DNA of 64,000 nucleotides from Setophaga petechia. Taxonomy: Eukaryota; Chordata; Aves; Passeriformes; Parulidae. Location: contig JANCRA010000014.1 of the NCBI GenBank assembly GCA_024362935.1, positions 1,321,001 through 1,385,000 on the forward strand, read 5' to 3'. Positions 1-42,064 of the stretch are shown here, in pieces (position 1 is the stretch's first letter; each line of letters opens with the position of its first letter). The position numbers and the translations under genes were made by a program. The notes below the pieces were generated by a model. It made no database searches. It was not told where the DNA came from and was given only the letters and a program-made list of their open reading frames with translations.

Positions 1-415
1 GAGCCTCCTGGCACAGGGCTGAGCCCGGCCTGGGCCTGGCCTAAGCCTCCTGGCACAGAGCTGAGCCCGACCTGAGCGTCCTGGCACAGGGCTGAGCCTG
101 GCCTGAGCCTCCTGGCACAGGGCTGAGCCCAGCCTGAGCCTCCTGGCACAGGGCTGAGCCCGGCCTGGGCCTCCTGGCATGGAGCTGAGCCCGGCCTGAG
201 CCTGGCCTGAGCCTCCTGGCACAGGGCTGAGCCCGACCTGAGCGTCCTGGCACAGGGCTGAGCCTGGCCTGAGCCTCCTGGCACAGGGCTGAGCCCAGCC
301 TGAGCCTCCTGGCACAGGGCTGAGCCCAGCCTGAGCCTCCTGGCACAGGGCTGAGCCCGGCCTGAGCCTCCTGGCACAGGGCTGAGCCCGGCCTGAGCCT
401 CCTGGCACCACCACA
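1..415. repeat. GC-rich minisatellite, unit about 31 bp, running off the left edge
   Basis: About thirteen imperfect head-to-tail copies of a unit that begins GAGCCTCCTGGCACAGGGCT and continues GAGCCCGGCCT. Some units are shortened. The array stops abruptly near 415 at ACCACCACAGCC. The only long reading frame here (minus strand) simply reads the repeat and is not a gene. Confidence 0.9.
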
Positions 416-1104
416 GCCAAGTCACCGTGTGCTGGAGCAGGAATGGGAAAATCGGACAGGAGGTTTGGCTTCTGGAACAAGGAGAGCAGAAGTAGGGAAG
501 GTAACGGGCTCGGTGCTTCTCCCCGTAGCCCTGGCAGCAGAGGGTGTGTGCTTGGCTTGGAGCAGCTCAGGGTTTGTGTGTGCTGTGCTGTGCTGGTGTG
601 GCACAGAGCCCCACGGAAGCACAGCAGGCCCTTTGCTGTCACACAGCTCGGTCAGCAGTGATGGGCTGTCGTCAGCAGCATGGCTCCAGCTGGGGCTCAG
701 CTTCCAGCTCGAGCTGAAACAGTCAGGAAATCAATCCACTGCTGGTATCAGTGTGGCAGGGCTCAGGGAGCCACGGCTTTTGGAGTGGTACAGAAAGTGT
801 GGTGATGGTTCTGCTGCTGAGGACGAGGGGAGCCAGCTCTGAGTGAGCCCAGAAATGTGCACAGAATCCCTTCCATGCCCCCGCCGTGCCCCCCTGCCCT
901 TCCTCTGGCTGCCCGGAGCTGTGGATGTGGCTGGAGCCGGAGCTGGCCCGGCCCTGGCTCTGTGCCGAGCTTGGGAAGGGCTTCCCTGCCGAGGGCTGCC
1001 CTGGCACTGGGCTGGAATTCCTCATGGCCCAGGCTCTTCCTCACCTCCCCAGGTGCCTTCCATGCTTACAGAACAATGGTTTAGTATGAGCTGTGAATCA
1101 GTCT

Positions 1105-1235
1105 TTTGATAGAAACATGGAATGGTTTGGGTGGGAAGGGACCTTAAAGCTCCTCTCATCCCAGCCCCTGCCATGGTCAGGGACATCTCCTACTAGGCCA
1201 GGTTGCTCCAAACCCATTTCAACGTGGCCTTCTGT
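1105..1235 (-). mobile_element. CR1 LINE 3' fragment, reverse orientation
   Basis: Reads on the + strand as the reverse complement of a CR1 3' end: GGAATGGTTTGGGTGGGAAG, then ACCTTAAAGCTCCTCTCATCC and a degraded CCAGGTTGCTCCAAACCC block. Old and truncated. Confidence 0.85.
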
Positions 1236-4026
1236 CCATGTCTATTCAGTTGTTGCTCTGTCATTTAAAAGCTGACAGTAACATGGCAAACAAATCCCGG
1301 TGCTGCTGCAAAGAGTTTTGTATGTGGGTCAGATGTGAGTCTGGATCTGGAAGCCACTGGCCACGAAAGAAAAACAGGAAAACAAACAGGAAAACAAAAC
1401 TCCTGGGTTTGCAGACCCCAAATAAGAGGAAATCTCTGAAGTTCTGTGCTGGGTTTTCCCCAAAGCCTGATGCCTTCAGGGCCCCTGTGTAAGATTTGTT
1501 CTGTCTGGACCTTGTTCCTGAATCCACCAAAAATATTTCTGAGGTTCCCACACTGGGAGGAAGCACAAGGATGCTGAGATGGAAAGAAGGGTCTTGGGAA
1601 GAATTGTGCAAGAATGGGAGAATGAGGAATGTTTTGCTGCCATTGCCATGGATTCTCCTGCTCACAGCTGGGAGAAGATGTTACATGGCTGTTGCGACAT
1701 CACGGACTGAAACCAGATATAAACACATTCATCCCAAAACTTGTGTCCAAATCCCCCAAGGCTCAAGCAGGGATTTCACTGGGGGGGTAGCTGGTGTTGC
1801 AGAGCCCTCAGTTGAGGGTCTCTCTCCTTGAAGCACCCTGTTGGGTCATGGCACCTTTTGCAAAATATTTTTGGTTTCTCTCTTATGTAATGAATGTGCT
1901 TGTTTGTGATCTCCTCTCGGGTTTAAGAGCTTAAGTCATGTGGTTTATTTGTAGTTAAGGCTGTTTCTTGTCCTAGATGTGGACACACTGATACCAAAAA
2001 CTGGGCAGGACAGGAGTGAGTCTCAGTGGGGTTTTACTAGGGGCTGTGTGTCCATTAAATGTGTGTTTGTCCATGTGCACACGTATGTACAGAGATGGAC
2101 ACTGGGAATATGGAATATTTCTGGAATTCAGGCAGCCCAGGCTCCCAGGGCCAGGTCCCTGTTCAGCTCTGTTATCTCAGAGCCAATTCTGAGTGCTCAG
2201 AGGTGAACAAGGCACAGAGTTGTCAGTGATGAGGCACAGGATGGTGATGCCTGTGCTCGTTCAAACACCCAAAAATGAGCCCAAGCACACCCTTGGTCCT
2301 GCTCCCTTCCCCAGCCCTCCTGCTGTGCAGCTGAGCAGCAGGTGGGACTGGCTGGAGCCACCAGCAGCTTTCCATAGGAGCAGTGCTGGTCCTGCAGTCT
2401 CCCCTGGGACAGGGCCCTGGTGGCAGCAGTGGGAGGATGGACCAAGCCCAGGTGGGAGCACAGGGGATGCTCAGCCTGGCTGAGGAGGGAGCAGAACGAA
2501 CCAGCAGCCCCTGCCAGGTGTGGGTGACACAGGGCACTGCCAGGGCACCGACAGCCACTGCTGCTGCATCTGTCACCCTTTGGTCCCTGGTGCTCAGGAA
2601 TTGTCTGTGCTCACTTGTTTCTCTGTTTTGAAAGTCGGGTCTGGCTCGTTTCTGGGGCTTGGCTGATGCTCCCAAGCCCCTCGAGCTGTGCTTGGAAGCC
2701 TCAGCCCTGACTGTGCTGGGCACAGGGGGCAGAGCCCAGCTCCCCAAACTGTGCTGGGAATGGAGCTGGTTCTGCACATCTGTGGTGCTCAAATTCTGCC
2801 AGGATAAAGCAGCCCTGGGCGGGATCCCTGTCTTTCCCAGCTGGTGGGACCTTCAAGATCCCACTCGCATCCCAGTGAGCTGCAGGTGAAGCTCCTTAAA
2901 CATCTCAGCTCAGCCACATCACATTTCTCCCTTGTTGTCTTTATACTGGGTAGTTTGGGCTGCGTTTTTCCTCCCGTGTGCAGCTGCACTGGGAATGGTC
3001 ATGTGGAGTTTGTCACTGTTTTAGGGAGGTGGATGTGCAGAAACTCTGGTGTGGCTGTGTTGCAGACGTGGTTACAGCTCTTCCCTGGCTGAAGCCTGCT
3101 GGGTTTCCAGCAGAAGCTGAGAGGACATGGGAGAAGTGCAGATCCTCCCTCTCCAGCAGGTTCTGATCTGGGCTGGTGATCCAGAGCCATCCCAGAGAGG
3201 ACAACAGTGTCATAATCAGCTTTCCCACCCTGGCTAGCAGTGCTGCAGCTGCCTTCCTGTAGCACTCTGGCTGCTCCAGAGGTTTCCACATCACAGCTAA
3301 TCCTGCTCCCAGACCACAGCCCCGAGCACTGACTCAAAGTGCAGTTTTGTAACTTGGCCAGGACCCAGCTCATCGGCAGCATCCCCAAATGGAGCAATAG
3401 CAGAGGCAGCTGTGGATGGATAATTGAGGGAAGGGTTTGTGGGAAAAATTGCTCCCGGAGAAACCACACGGGCGAGTGGCTGCTTGTGGGTGCAGGGCTC
3501 TGTCAGAGCTCTTCTAGTTTGGATTTTGTGTCTCCTGAGAATGGTCCCAGCTGGAAGATTCTGAATCACAGTGTGGTTGAGCAGAAATTTCCAAATATAA
3601 TCCTGTTAAATAGCAACACTTGGTGCAGTAGAAATATGCTGAGTTGTCAGAATTAGAGACCACTGATCTCTTGCTGGGACAGGAGGAGACACTGGGAGGT
3701 CACAGGTGTGGGGCTGTGGCTTGGATTGAACCCCTCAGCCAGGATGGGCTCGTGTGGTGCAGCCATACAGGAGAGCCATGGGGAAGTTGGACGTTCATGG
3801 TGCCCAGCAAGGGCATGAGCATCATCTTCATGGTGATCCTTGGAGATGCACATCCTTGTGCAGCCTCAGCTGCTCCACTGTGTTGTTTTCTGCAGGTGCT
3901 AAGAACTCTGGGAAGGGACATCTGTCCCACAAAAGACTGAAATACTAACAGCTGCTGTAATTCAGTAATATTATTTAATTCAGTTTAATTTAAGTAACTT
4001 AGGCTGCAGGATCATTGTATTTTGTT

Positions 4027-4208
4027 ACAGTGAGGGTGGTGAGGCCCTGGCACAGGTAGCCCAGAGCAGCTGTGGCTGCCCCATCCCTGGAAGTGTCCAA
4101 GGCCAGGGTTTGGAGCACCCTGATGTACAGGAGGTGTCCCTGCCCATGGCAGGGCTGGAATGAGATGGGCTTTAAGGCCCCTTCTGTCCCAGTCTGGCAT
4201 TCCATGGT
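4027..4208 (+). mobile_element. CR1 LINE 3' fragment
   Basis: Shows the diagnostic order GTGAGGGTGGTGAGGCCCTG, AGCAGCTGTGGCTGCCCCAT, GGAGGTGTCCCTGCCCATGG, then a GGGCTTTAAGGCCCCTTCTG block close to the 3' end. Confidence 0.9.
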
Positions 4209-4232
4209 TCCAGCTTAGTGAGTTTGGTGTGT

Positions 4233-4295
4233 GGTGTGTGTTTGAAAGAGCAGCAAACCTTGGCTGGTGTGTTTTTGAAAGAGCAGCAAACCTTG
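4233..4295. repeat. Direct duplication of about 31 bp
   Basis: Two adjacent copies containing GAAAGAGCAGCAAACCTTG, each preceded by a GTGTGTTT run. It immediately follows a CR1 3' end, so it may be target-adjacent slippage. Confidence 0.8.
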
Positions 4296-5029
4296 CCCAA
4301 ACCAGTCCTTGAAGATATCAGGAGGTCAGGATATACGGGGTAAGGAATAAATATTTTTGGAGAGGTGGAAGAAAGGACAGTTACTTGGGACCAGGCAGTG
4401 ACTGAGAACAGGAGAGGAGAAGCCAAGCAAAGAGGTGAAGAAAGATGTGTCATCTCCAAGAACTCCTGATTAGGAGTACCATTCCCTTTCAAAAGCCAGG
4501 AGCAAACAGGTAACAGGAAGGATGTGGGGCTGAAGGTGAGGACATGGTGGAGCTGTGAGAGCAGGGTGAGCCCAGCTGTGACACCAGGTGACAGTGCTGC
4601 CCCACCGACTGCTCCAGGGAATGTGGGCTCTCCATCCTCCTTGGTTTGAGCTCTGGCTCTGGGAATTGGCACCTCACACTGCTCTATCTCAGTAATAGCT
4701 AATCCTTGTGATTGCCCATTGTCAGGTGCTGGGGAAACCACCTGTGTTTGCTGTGCAGGTTTGCAGGGCTGCTGCTGCTCCTGGCTGTGTGTACTCACTG
4801 TGGGAAGCCGTGGACTTTGCTCTTCCGGAGCTGGTCTGGAGCACAAAGAGCAATTGTTCCTTGTTCCCCAAACTGCACTCCTGCTGCTGCTCACAGGCAC
4901 TGATGTGGCTCGTGTTGGGCAGACAGGTGGAGGGTTACCTGGTGCAGGACAGGTGCAGGGCAGGCACTGGTGGAGCAGCCTGGGCACACAGCAGGGCTGG
5001 GCTGAGGCTGGGACAGTGCTGGTTTTGAG

Positions 5030-5178
5030 AAGCTATGGCTGCCTCACCCCTGGAAGTGTTGGACAGAGATTGGAGCACCCTGCTCTAGTGGAAGGTGTCC
5101 CTACCTGTGGCAGGGGGTGGAATGGGATGAGCTTTGAGGTCACTTCCAGCCCAAACCATTCTGGGATTCAGTGGTTCT
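5030..5178 (+). mobile_element. CR1 LINE 3' fragment
   Basis: Contains CTCTAGTGGAAGGTGTCCCT, GGGGGTGGAATGGGATGAGC and the terminal CCAAACCATTCTGGGATTC block. Truncated at its 5' side. Confidence 0.88.
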
Positions 5179-5687
5179 GTGTGTTGAAAGACTTCAGCTC
5201 TTGGTTTTTTGCCTTTGCTTTCCAGAGCTGGGGGACAAGTGTCAAATTGTGGGTCTGAGTTATTAATCTAAGGCAATTTTCAAAGACTTAAGACAGCATC
5301 CTTTAAAGGAGACTAAAGTATTAAAATTTTCATTTTTCACAGGCTTGTTCCTATTCCAGCCTTTTCAGACCAAACAAATGTGCTGGATCTGTGCAAATAA
5401 TGTCTGGGGCTCTAATTGCACCGGGGGGTTTGCATGGGCAGGAGCCTCCAGCCAGCTCCCTCCTATTCTGGCATTTAAAGGAGGCTCCACAATCTTTTTT
5501 ACTCCAAGCTGGCGGGGTACAGGCAGGCTGCAGTGCACAGATCGTGGGCATGAGCTCATTTGTTGTGGCTTCAGATTGAATGGCAGGAGTTTGGCTGCTC
5601 TGCGGGAGGGCAGGCAAGGAGGGCTGGGTCCAGGAAAGGCCGTCCTTCCCCTTGGAGATGCATCTGGAAATGTTCTTTATCCTTTCC

Positions 5688-5802
5688 TCTGAGGGTGGCG
5701 AGGCTGCCCAGAGCAGCTGCCCCATCCCTGGAAGTGCCCAGGGCCAGGTTGGAAGGGCTGGGAGCAGCCTGGTCCAGTGGAAGGTGTCCTTGCCCATGGC
5801 AC
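5688..5802 (+). mobile_element. CR1 LINE fragment
   Basis: Matches the GAGGGTGGCGAGGCTGCCCA ... CCAGTGGAAGGTGTCCTTGC ... CCATGGC portion of CR1. The terminal octamer repeats are absent. Confidence 0.85.
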
Positions 5803-6545
5803 AGATGAGGATGTTGGGGTGCTGCTCGCTGGTTCCATGAAGCAGGAGGGGCAGGGATGGGGAGTTTCAATGTCCATAGGGGTGGGTAATGAGGAACTGC
5901 TCTCCTGTCGAGCCCAGGGCTGGTGCTGTCTGGCAGGGCTGGAGTCTGTCTGTGGGCTTTGTCCTTGTTCTTTGTCCCTGTCCCAGTTTGCCCGTGTCCT
6001 TCACTGGGAGCCTGTCCTGGCTGATGGGTGCCACATGGCCTGGGGCTGGAGCCAGCAGTGCTTTCATCCTCCTCCTCTTCCTCCTCCCTCCAAGGGACAG
6101 AGGACACCCCCTTCCCTTTCCTTCCATCCCTTTCGGGACCTTTTGAGGTCCTTCACAGACATATTTGGTCTCAGTGTGTGGCTTGGACTTGGTATGCCCG
6201 GGGCAAAATAAAAACCATTTTCAACTGTTTCCTTGGCCCAGGGAGGGGACAGGGGAGGATCGTGGGTGGGTGTGCCCGGGGCTGGCTCTGCAGAGCCCCC
6301 CTGCCATTCCCACACTCATTCATTCCTCATGGCTCAGCCCTGCTCCTGTGTTCCAGAGTCCTGTTCCTCCATCCTCGGGGTGCTGTGGGGGCTGTGACCC
6401 CCACCCAGGCCCCGGTCCAGAGCAGGGTGACTGGGCTGGGTGTCAGCCCTGCTCTCCCAGCTGGCAGTACTCCATGGGCTGGGACCACCACAGCCTTCCC
6501 TGCCATCCTGGAGCAGCAGGAGCTGCCATACCCAGCCCAGTCAGG

Positions 6546-6627
6546 TATGAAATATGGGATAACAACCTTCCCATCCCAGGGCAGGCTATGAAATATGGGA
6601 TAACAACCTTCCCATCCCAAGGCAGGC
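6546..6627. repeat. 41-bp tandem duplication (two copies)
   Basis: Two adjacent 41-bp units (6546-6586 and 6587-6627) share the core GAAATATGGGATAACAACCT and differ at about one base. A third, diverged copy lies at 7876-7914. Confidence 0.9.
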
Positions 6628-7060
6628 TCCCCCTCTCCGTTCACCACTTTCCCAGGGGCTGTGTGGGATCCAGCCCCTCCAGCAGCAGGGTCTGGGGGCC
6701 TGGTGTGCACTGGCCCCTGGCCAGGGGTAAACAGCTCCTTTGTTTTCCTGGAGAAGTACCAGGGATTATATTCTGCTGAGCTCACTCGGTCTCCCACTTG
6801 GTATTGTGCAGCCTCATGTAATCGGCTGCTCCGAGGAGCTGAGTTCATTGTTTGTGCAATAGGAAGGGTGCTGCTTGTCTCCTGTACGGAGGTGAGCTTG
6901 AGAAGGGCATCGTGGAAAGGGGGTGGCTCGTCCAGCTCCTAAATGAGGAGGGATTGAAGCCAAATTGTCGTTCTGCAGCCCCAGATTTGCCACTCTGCAA
7001 ATGCTGTCTCGAGCTGGGGAAGGCTCTTCCAGCCAGGAGTCTGTGCCTCCCCTCTGACTC

Positions 7061-7116
7061 TTATTAAACGTGCTTCAAAATGAAACTAACTTATTAAACG
7101 TGCTTAAAAATGAAAG
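7061..7116. repeat. 30-bp tandem duplication in an AT-rich segment
   Basis: TTATTAAACGTGCTTCAAAA at 7061 is repeated at 7091 as TTATTAAACGTGCTTAAAAA. Both copies are followed by ATGAAA. Confidence 0.85.
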
Positions 7117-7875
7117 GAAGGCAGCGTCGTTGTCGGTAATTGTTGTGCAAATGTGATACTCCCTGCAAGCTGTGGAACAGGCCAGGGCTGTGTTTACCCG
7201 GAGAGCAGCCGGCTTTCCAAGTGTAATGAGTCAGCTCCGCGAACAGAAGGGGCGCAGAATTAATCTGGCATCCGTCTGGCCTTTTCTCAGTTAAACAGGT
7301 TTTGGAAGCTCCACGTGAATAGGTGCCTACCCTGGTACAAGCAGCCACAAAGGCTTGGGAGTGGGCACGGGTTTTTTGGGAATACATTGGCAGTGTGAGG
7401 ATCCTGGGGTGCTTTGAGCAGTGATGTGGGGCTGGGGTTTGGGAGCAGAGCGTGGCCGGTCCCACCATCAGCAGAGGTGAAGCTGCTTGGGTTTAATATC
7501 TAATTTATTTAATAGAAATAAATTTCCCTTGCCCAGCACTTCATCTGAATTTCCACCTCTTAGATTTGCAGTGAATATTGAAGGGAATATTGTCCTCTGC
7601 TCCTGCCTCCTCCCAGGCACAGGCTCCTGTCTCCTGTATCTGCACCTTAATGAGCCCCTGTAAGAGAAACCGAGGGGAAATAATTCTGACATGTTCCCAG
7701 CTGGCTGATGATGCCTGGGGCTGGGCATGGCTGCAGGGACCCAGTGGATGTGCAGCATGGAGGGGTCCCCATGGGCTCTGCTGGGCTGTCCCAGAGCTCA
7801 GCTGTCCCTGTGTCAAGCAAGGGGACACAAGGAGGTGTTTTCTCAGTTCCCAGAGTTTTGTTCCTAAATACAGGA

Positions 7876-7914
7876 TGTGAAATATGGGATAACAACCTTC
7901 CCACAGCCAGGCAG
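7876..7914. repeat. Dispersed third copy of the 41-bp element
   Basis: Carries the same core GAAATATGGGATAACAACCT as the pair near 6.55 kb, about 1.25 kb away, with a changed right end (CCCACAGCCAGGCAG). Confidence 0.8.
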
Positions 7915-8937
7915 AGGAGCTAAGCTGGAGAATCAGCTGCCTTGGGAAGGAAAGTCTCCTGCTGGAAACACCAGCACTGTCTGTGCCTGGTGCTTTGGTC
8001 TGGGGATTTGTGCTGTTCAGGGCTGGGCTGGGGCCTCTGAACCACCTTTAAAACAAAACCAAAAAAAAAAAACAACCCAAAGTGTCCCAAGGCCTCTGAG
8101 GCATAAATGGAACAGAAATTTTGAAGGTATTTCCAGAGAACTTCTAAATACAAGACTCCTCTCTCTGCTCTCTGAGAATTCCCATCTCCCTGGACAATCT
8201 CCTGCAGCTGTGGCTCTGCAGAGCTGCTGCTGTGAGATGTAAATGGTGCAGTTTAGAGCTGGCAGGTGACAATGATGTTGGGAGAAGTTCCTGTCTGTGC
8301 CTCTCCAGCCTCAGGCCAGGAACCCAGTTCTATTGGGGTGTCTCTCCTCACAGATATCCCGTTCCACTGATGCTTTCCAGCCTCTGCTCTGGGGAGAGGA
8401 GATATTCCTGTTCACCTGAGAGGGCTGAGGCTGCAGCTGGTGTTCTGAGCCCTGCTCCAGCTGTATTTCACATGGCAGTTGTCTTCCCAGCCCTGTAACC
8501 AGGCAACCCAGGAGGAGCAGGAGCTTTGTCCTCCCCAGGTTGGCTTTCCCAGGCCAAGGTGCAGGGCAGGGTGAGGAGCTGTGACAAACCAGTCCCGGAA
8601 CACCGAGCCCTCCAAGCTCCCTGCTCCTGCCTCACGATGGCAACACGTTCAGAAAGGGCATCTTTAATCCAGGGTTTGTAATTTGTTTGGTTCTGCAAGT
8701 GTGTCTGGGAATTCAGTGTGGCAGACTGGGGTGCAGGGCTGTCCCAGCCTGGGCTGTCCCCATGTTCAGGACACACTGCAGCAGGCTGTATGGGGGGATG
8801 CTGTGCATGAAGAGCAGCAGGGCTGTTGCCCTGTGGTGGGATTTGATCCCTTCTGGGCTATTCCTTGCATATGAAACAAGCTGTGTCTGCAGCTGCAGGA
8901 TCCAGTTTGGGGTTGGCCTCTTCTCCCAGAAACAAGT

Positions 8938-9190
8938 GATGGGATGAGAGGAACCAGGCTCAGGCTGTGCCAGGGGAGGTTCAGGCTGGACATCAGGAGG
9001 AATTTCTCCATGGAAGGGGTTGTCAGGCCTGGGGAGATGGCAGAGTTCTCATGCCTGGAGCTGTCATCCAAGGAAGGCCTGGACGTGGCACTGAGCGCTC
9101 TGGGCTGGTTTCAGGCTGGGATTTGGCCCAGGTTGCACTCAGTGCTCTGGGAGGTCTTTTCCAGGCTCAGGGATTCTGTGTGATTCCACG
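8938..9190 (+). mobile_element. CR1 LINE 3' end of a different subfamily
   Basis: Contains GGGGAGGTTCAGGCTGGACA, GGAGGAATTTCTCCATGGAA, GGCCTGGACGTGGCACTGAG and GGGAGGTCTTTTCCAGGCTC, then a terminal GGATTCTGTG. This subfamily consensus differs from the common copies in the window. It ends about 170 bp before the acceptor of the first ANKRD11 coding exon. Confidence 0.85.
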
Positions 9191-9362
9191 TGTGATTCCT
9201 TGCAGCACCTCTGTTACTCTCTGGGCAGGTGGCAGGAGCCTGCTGCAGCTTTTCCCACATCTGAGGGTGCTGTGCCATCCTGGTGTTGCCATGCAGGGGT
9301 TGGGAGGGGGTTTATCCTTGTTTTCCCCTTGTTTCTGACCTCCCTTCTCCTCTGTCCTGCAG

Positions 9363-9420
9363 ACGGTTGATGATGAGGCGATGGCAGCATAAATGAAGAT
9401 CAAGTAAGGAAGGCAGAACG
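9363..9420 (+). other. ANKRD11: ANKRD11 5'UTR part of the first coding exon
   Basis: The exon starts after the acceptor CTTCTCCTCTGTCCTGCAG (AG at 9361-9362). The 58 untranslated bases contain an in-frame TGA at 9394-9396, which rules out extension of the protein upstream and fixes the start at 9421. Confidence 0.85.
9370..9407 (+). promoter_or_regulatory. ANKRD11: Cluster of three very short uORFs before the ANKRD11 start
   Basis: ATG at 9370 (eight codons, stop 9394-9396, with a second in-frame ATG at 9373), ATG at 9381 (three codons, stop 9390-9392) and ATG at 9393 (four codons, stop 9405-9407). All end before the main ATG at 9421, so re-initiation or leaky scanning would be needed. Confidence 0.7.
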
Positions 9421-40891
<31,471 letters not shown>

Positions 40892-41380
40892 CAGTTCCAC
40901 CCCAGGAGACATCTCTGAACACTGGCAAGGACGGGAGCGCTCCGAGGTCGGGCGGTCGAGCTCACATTCACCCTTAACCGCTTGCTGATGAATCCCTGGT
41001 CAGAGGAGGAGGAAGCAGCTATCGGCAGAAAACAAAACAATAAGAAAAATAATTGCACTTTCTTCACGACGTGTCCCTCGCTTCCGGACTGGCGCGGCCC
41101 CTGGGGCAGCGGGCCGGGCGCAGCCCCGGGGAGGCTCCGGGCAGCGCGGGCAGCCCGGGACTGGCCGAGGCGCGGAGGGACGAGGCCAAGGACACCGTGT
41201 GTGTGTTGCAGAAGCTGCTGAGCGGGGCCAGCAACCACGTGAACCATGTACTTGTGAACACCGTGATTTCCAGCTCTCTGTTTTCCACCGGGTGCGGATC
41301 TCCTCTCGGAGAAGCTGCAGTAGGAAACCATGGGGGGAGGGGGGGGTGTTTGAGTTTCTCGTTCCATCATGGGTATGTCT

Positions 41381-41465
41381 AAAAAAAAAAAACAAAAAAA
41401 CAAAACAAAACAAAAAAAATGCTACAAAAAAAAAAATCACACAAAAAAAGAAAAGAAAACAAACC
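41381..41465. repeat. ANKRD11: A-rich low-complexity tract in the ANKRD11 3'UTR
   Basis: Runs of A broken by single C, G or T (AAAACAAAACAAAA type). It could prime oligo-dT internally and mimic a polyA tail in cDNA data. Confidence 0.9.
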
Positions 41466-41905
41466 AATAATTAGAAACAAAAGGACAGTGTCCAGGTTGG
41501 GCAGCGGCGGCTCCGGAGCGGGGACAGCTCCGGGATGTGCCGGTGGCCCCGCAGCAGCCGCTGGGGACGGGCAGAGGAGCCGCCGGGGCGGCACGGCCGG
41601 GGAGACGGCGACGCAGAGAAAGGACTTTGCCAACTGTGTTTTTAATGGAGTAAAATCCACGTGGTTTATATATTTTTTTCCTTTAATCTTGGGCATTTCG
41701 TTTCTCTTTCTGAGAACATAACTTGAAAACACTACAGAGCCAATACTCATATAAAGAAAAATTGTATCCCATAAATGCTGTACAGTTTTTATATACATTA
41801 ACAATGTACTTTTGCTGCCTTCTAGATAATTTATTTTGCAACACATTACTGCACAGTTGTAAATAACTTATGTACTGTAACATCACTTTCAGTTATGTGT
41901 AAAGA

Positions 41906-41915
41906 AATAAATAAA
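41906..41915 (+). terminator. ANKRD11: ANKRD11 polyadenylation signals
   Basis: Two overlapping AATAAA hexamers at 41906-41911 and 41910-41915, in the AT-rich end of the 3'UTR about 1.0 kb after the stop codon. No competing AATAAA was seen earlier in the UTR. Confidence 0.85.
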
Positions 41916-41984
41916 TTAATTAAAATTATCTTTGTATTTATAGTTCACCCTGGGCAGCAGTTTCCCTGTCAAGGAAAGGTTGCT

Positions 41985-42064
41985 CAGATCAGCTGCCCAT
42001 GGCAGGGTATGGAACAAGATGAGCTTTAAGGTCCCTTCCAGTCCAAGCTGTTCTGTGATTTTAA
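41985..42064 (+). mobile_element. CR1 LINE terminal remnant just after the ANKRD11 polyA site
   Basis: TGCCCATGGCAGGGTATGGA, GATGAGCTTTAAGGTCCCTT and CCAGTCCAAGCTGTTCTGTG match the last 80 bp of CR1. Confidence 0.85.

Larger units (their letters stand above)
416..9362. other. Gene-free stretch upstream of the first coding exon of ANKRD11
   Basis: No exon with recognisable coding content was found on either strand. It is probably ANKRD11 intron or 5' flank, because the exon at 9363 begins after a good acceptor and so must have an upstream non-coding exon. That exon could be inside or outside the window and cannot be named from sequence alone. The stretch holds CR1 fragments, two short tandem duplications and one AT-richer segment (about 6950-7340), each listed separately. 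All other open frames are short and lack splice context. Confidence 0.7.
40892..41935 (+). other. ANKRD11: ANKRD11 3'UTR
   Basis: About 1.0 kb from the stop to the predicted cleavage zone. It has a GC-rich first half, an A-rich low-complexity stretch at 41381-41465, a second GC-rich block and an AT-rich terminal 250 bp typical of a conserved 3' end. A perfect Pumilio-type TGTAAATA lies at 41858-41865. Confidence 0.85.

Noticed and set aside
41..346. 101-codon minus-strand frame
   Set aside because: It is only the translation of the left-edge minisatellite.
1..9362. Search for ANKRD11 5' non-coding exons or promoter
   Set aside because: No CpG island or convincing exon boundary could be singled out. 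Non-coding exons cannot be recognised without transcript data.
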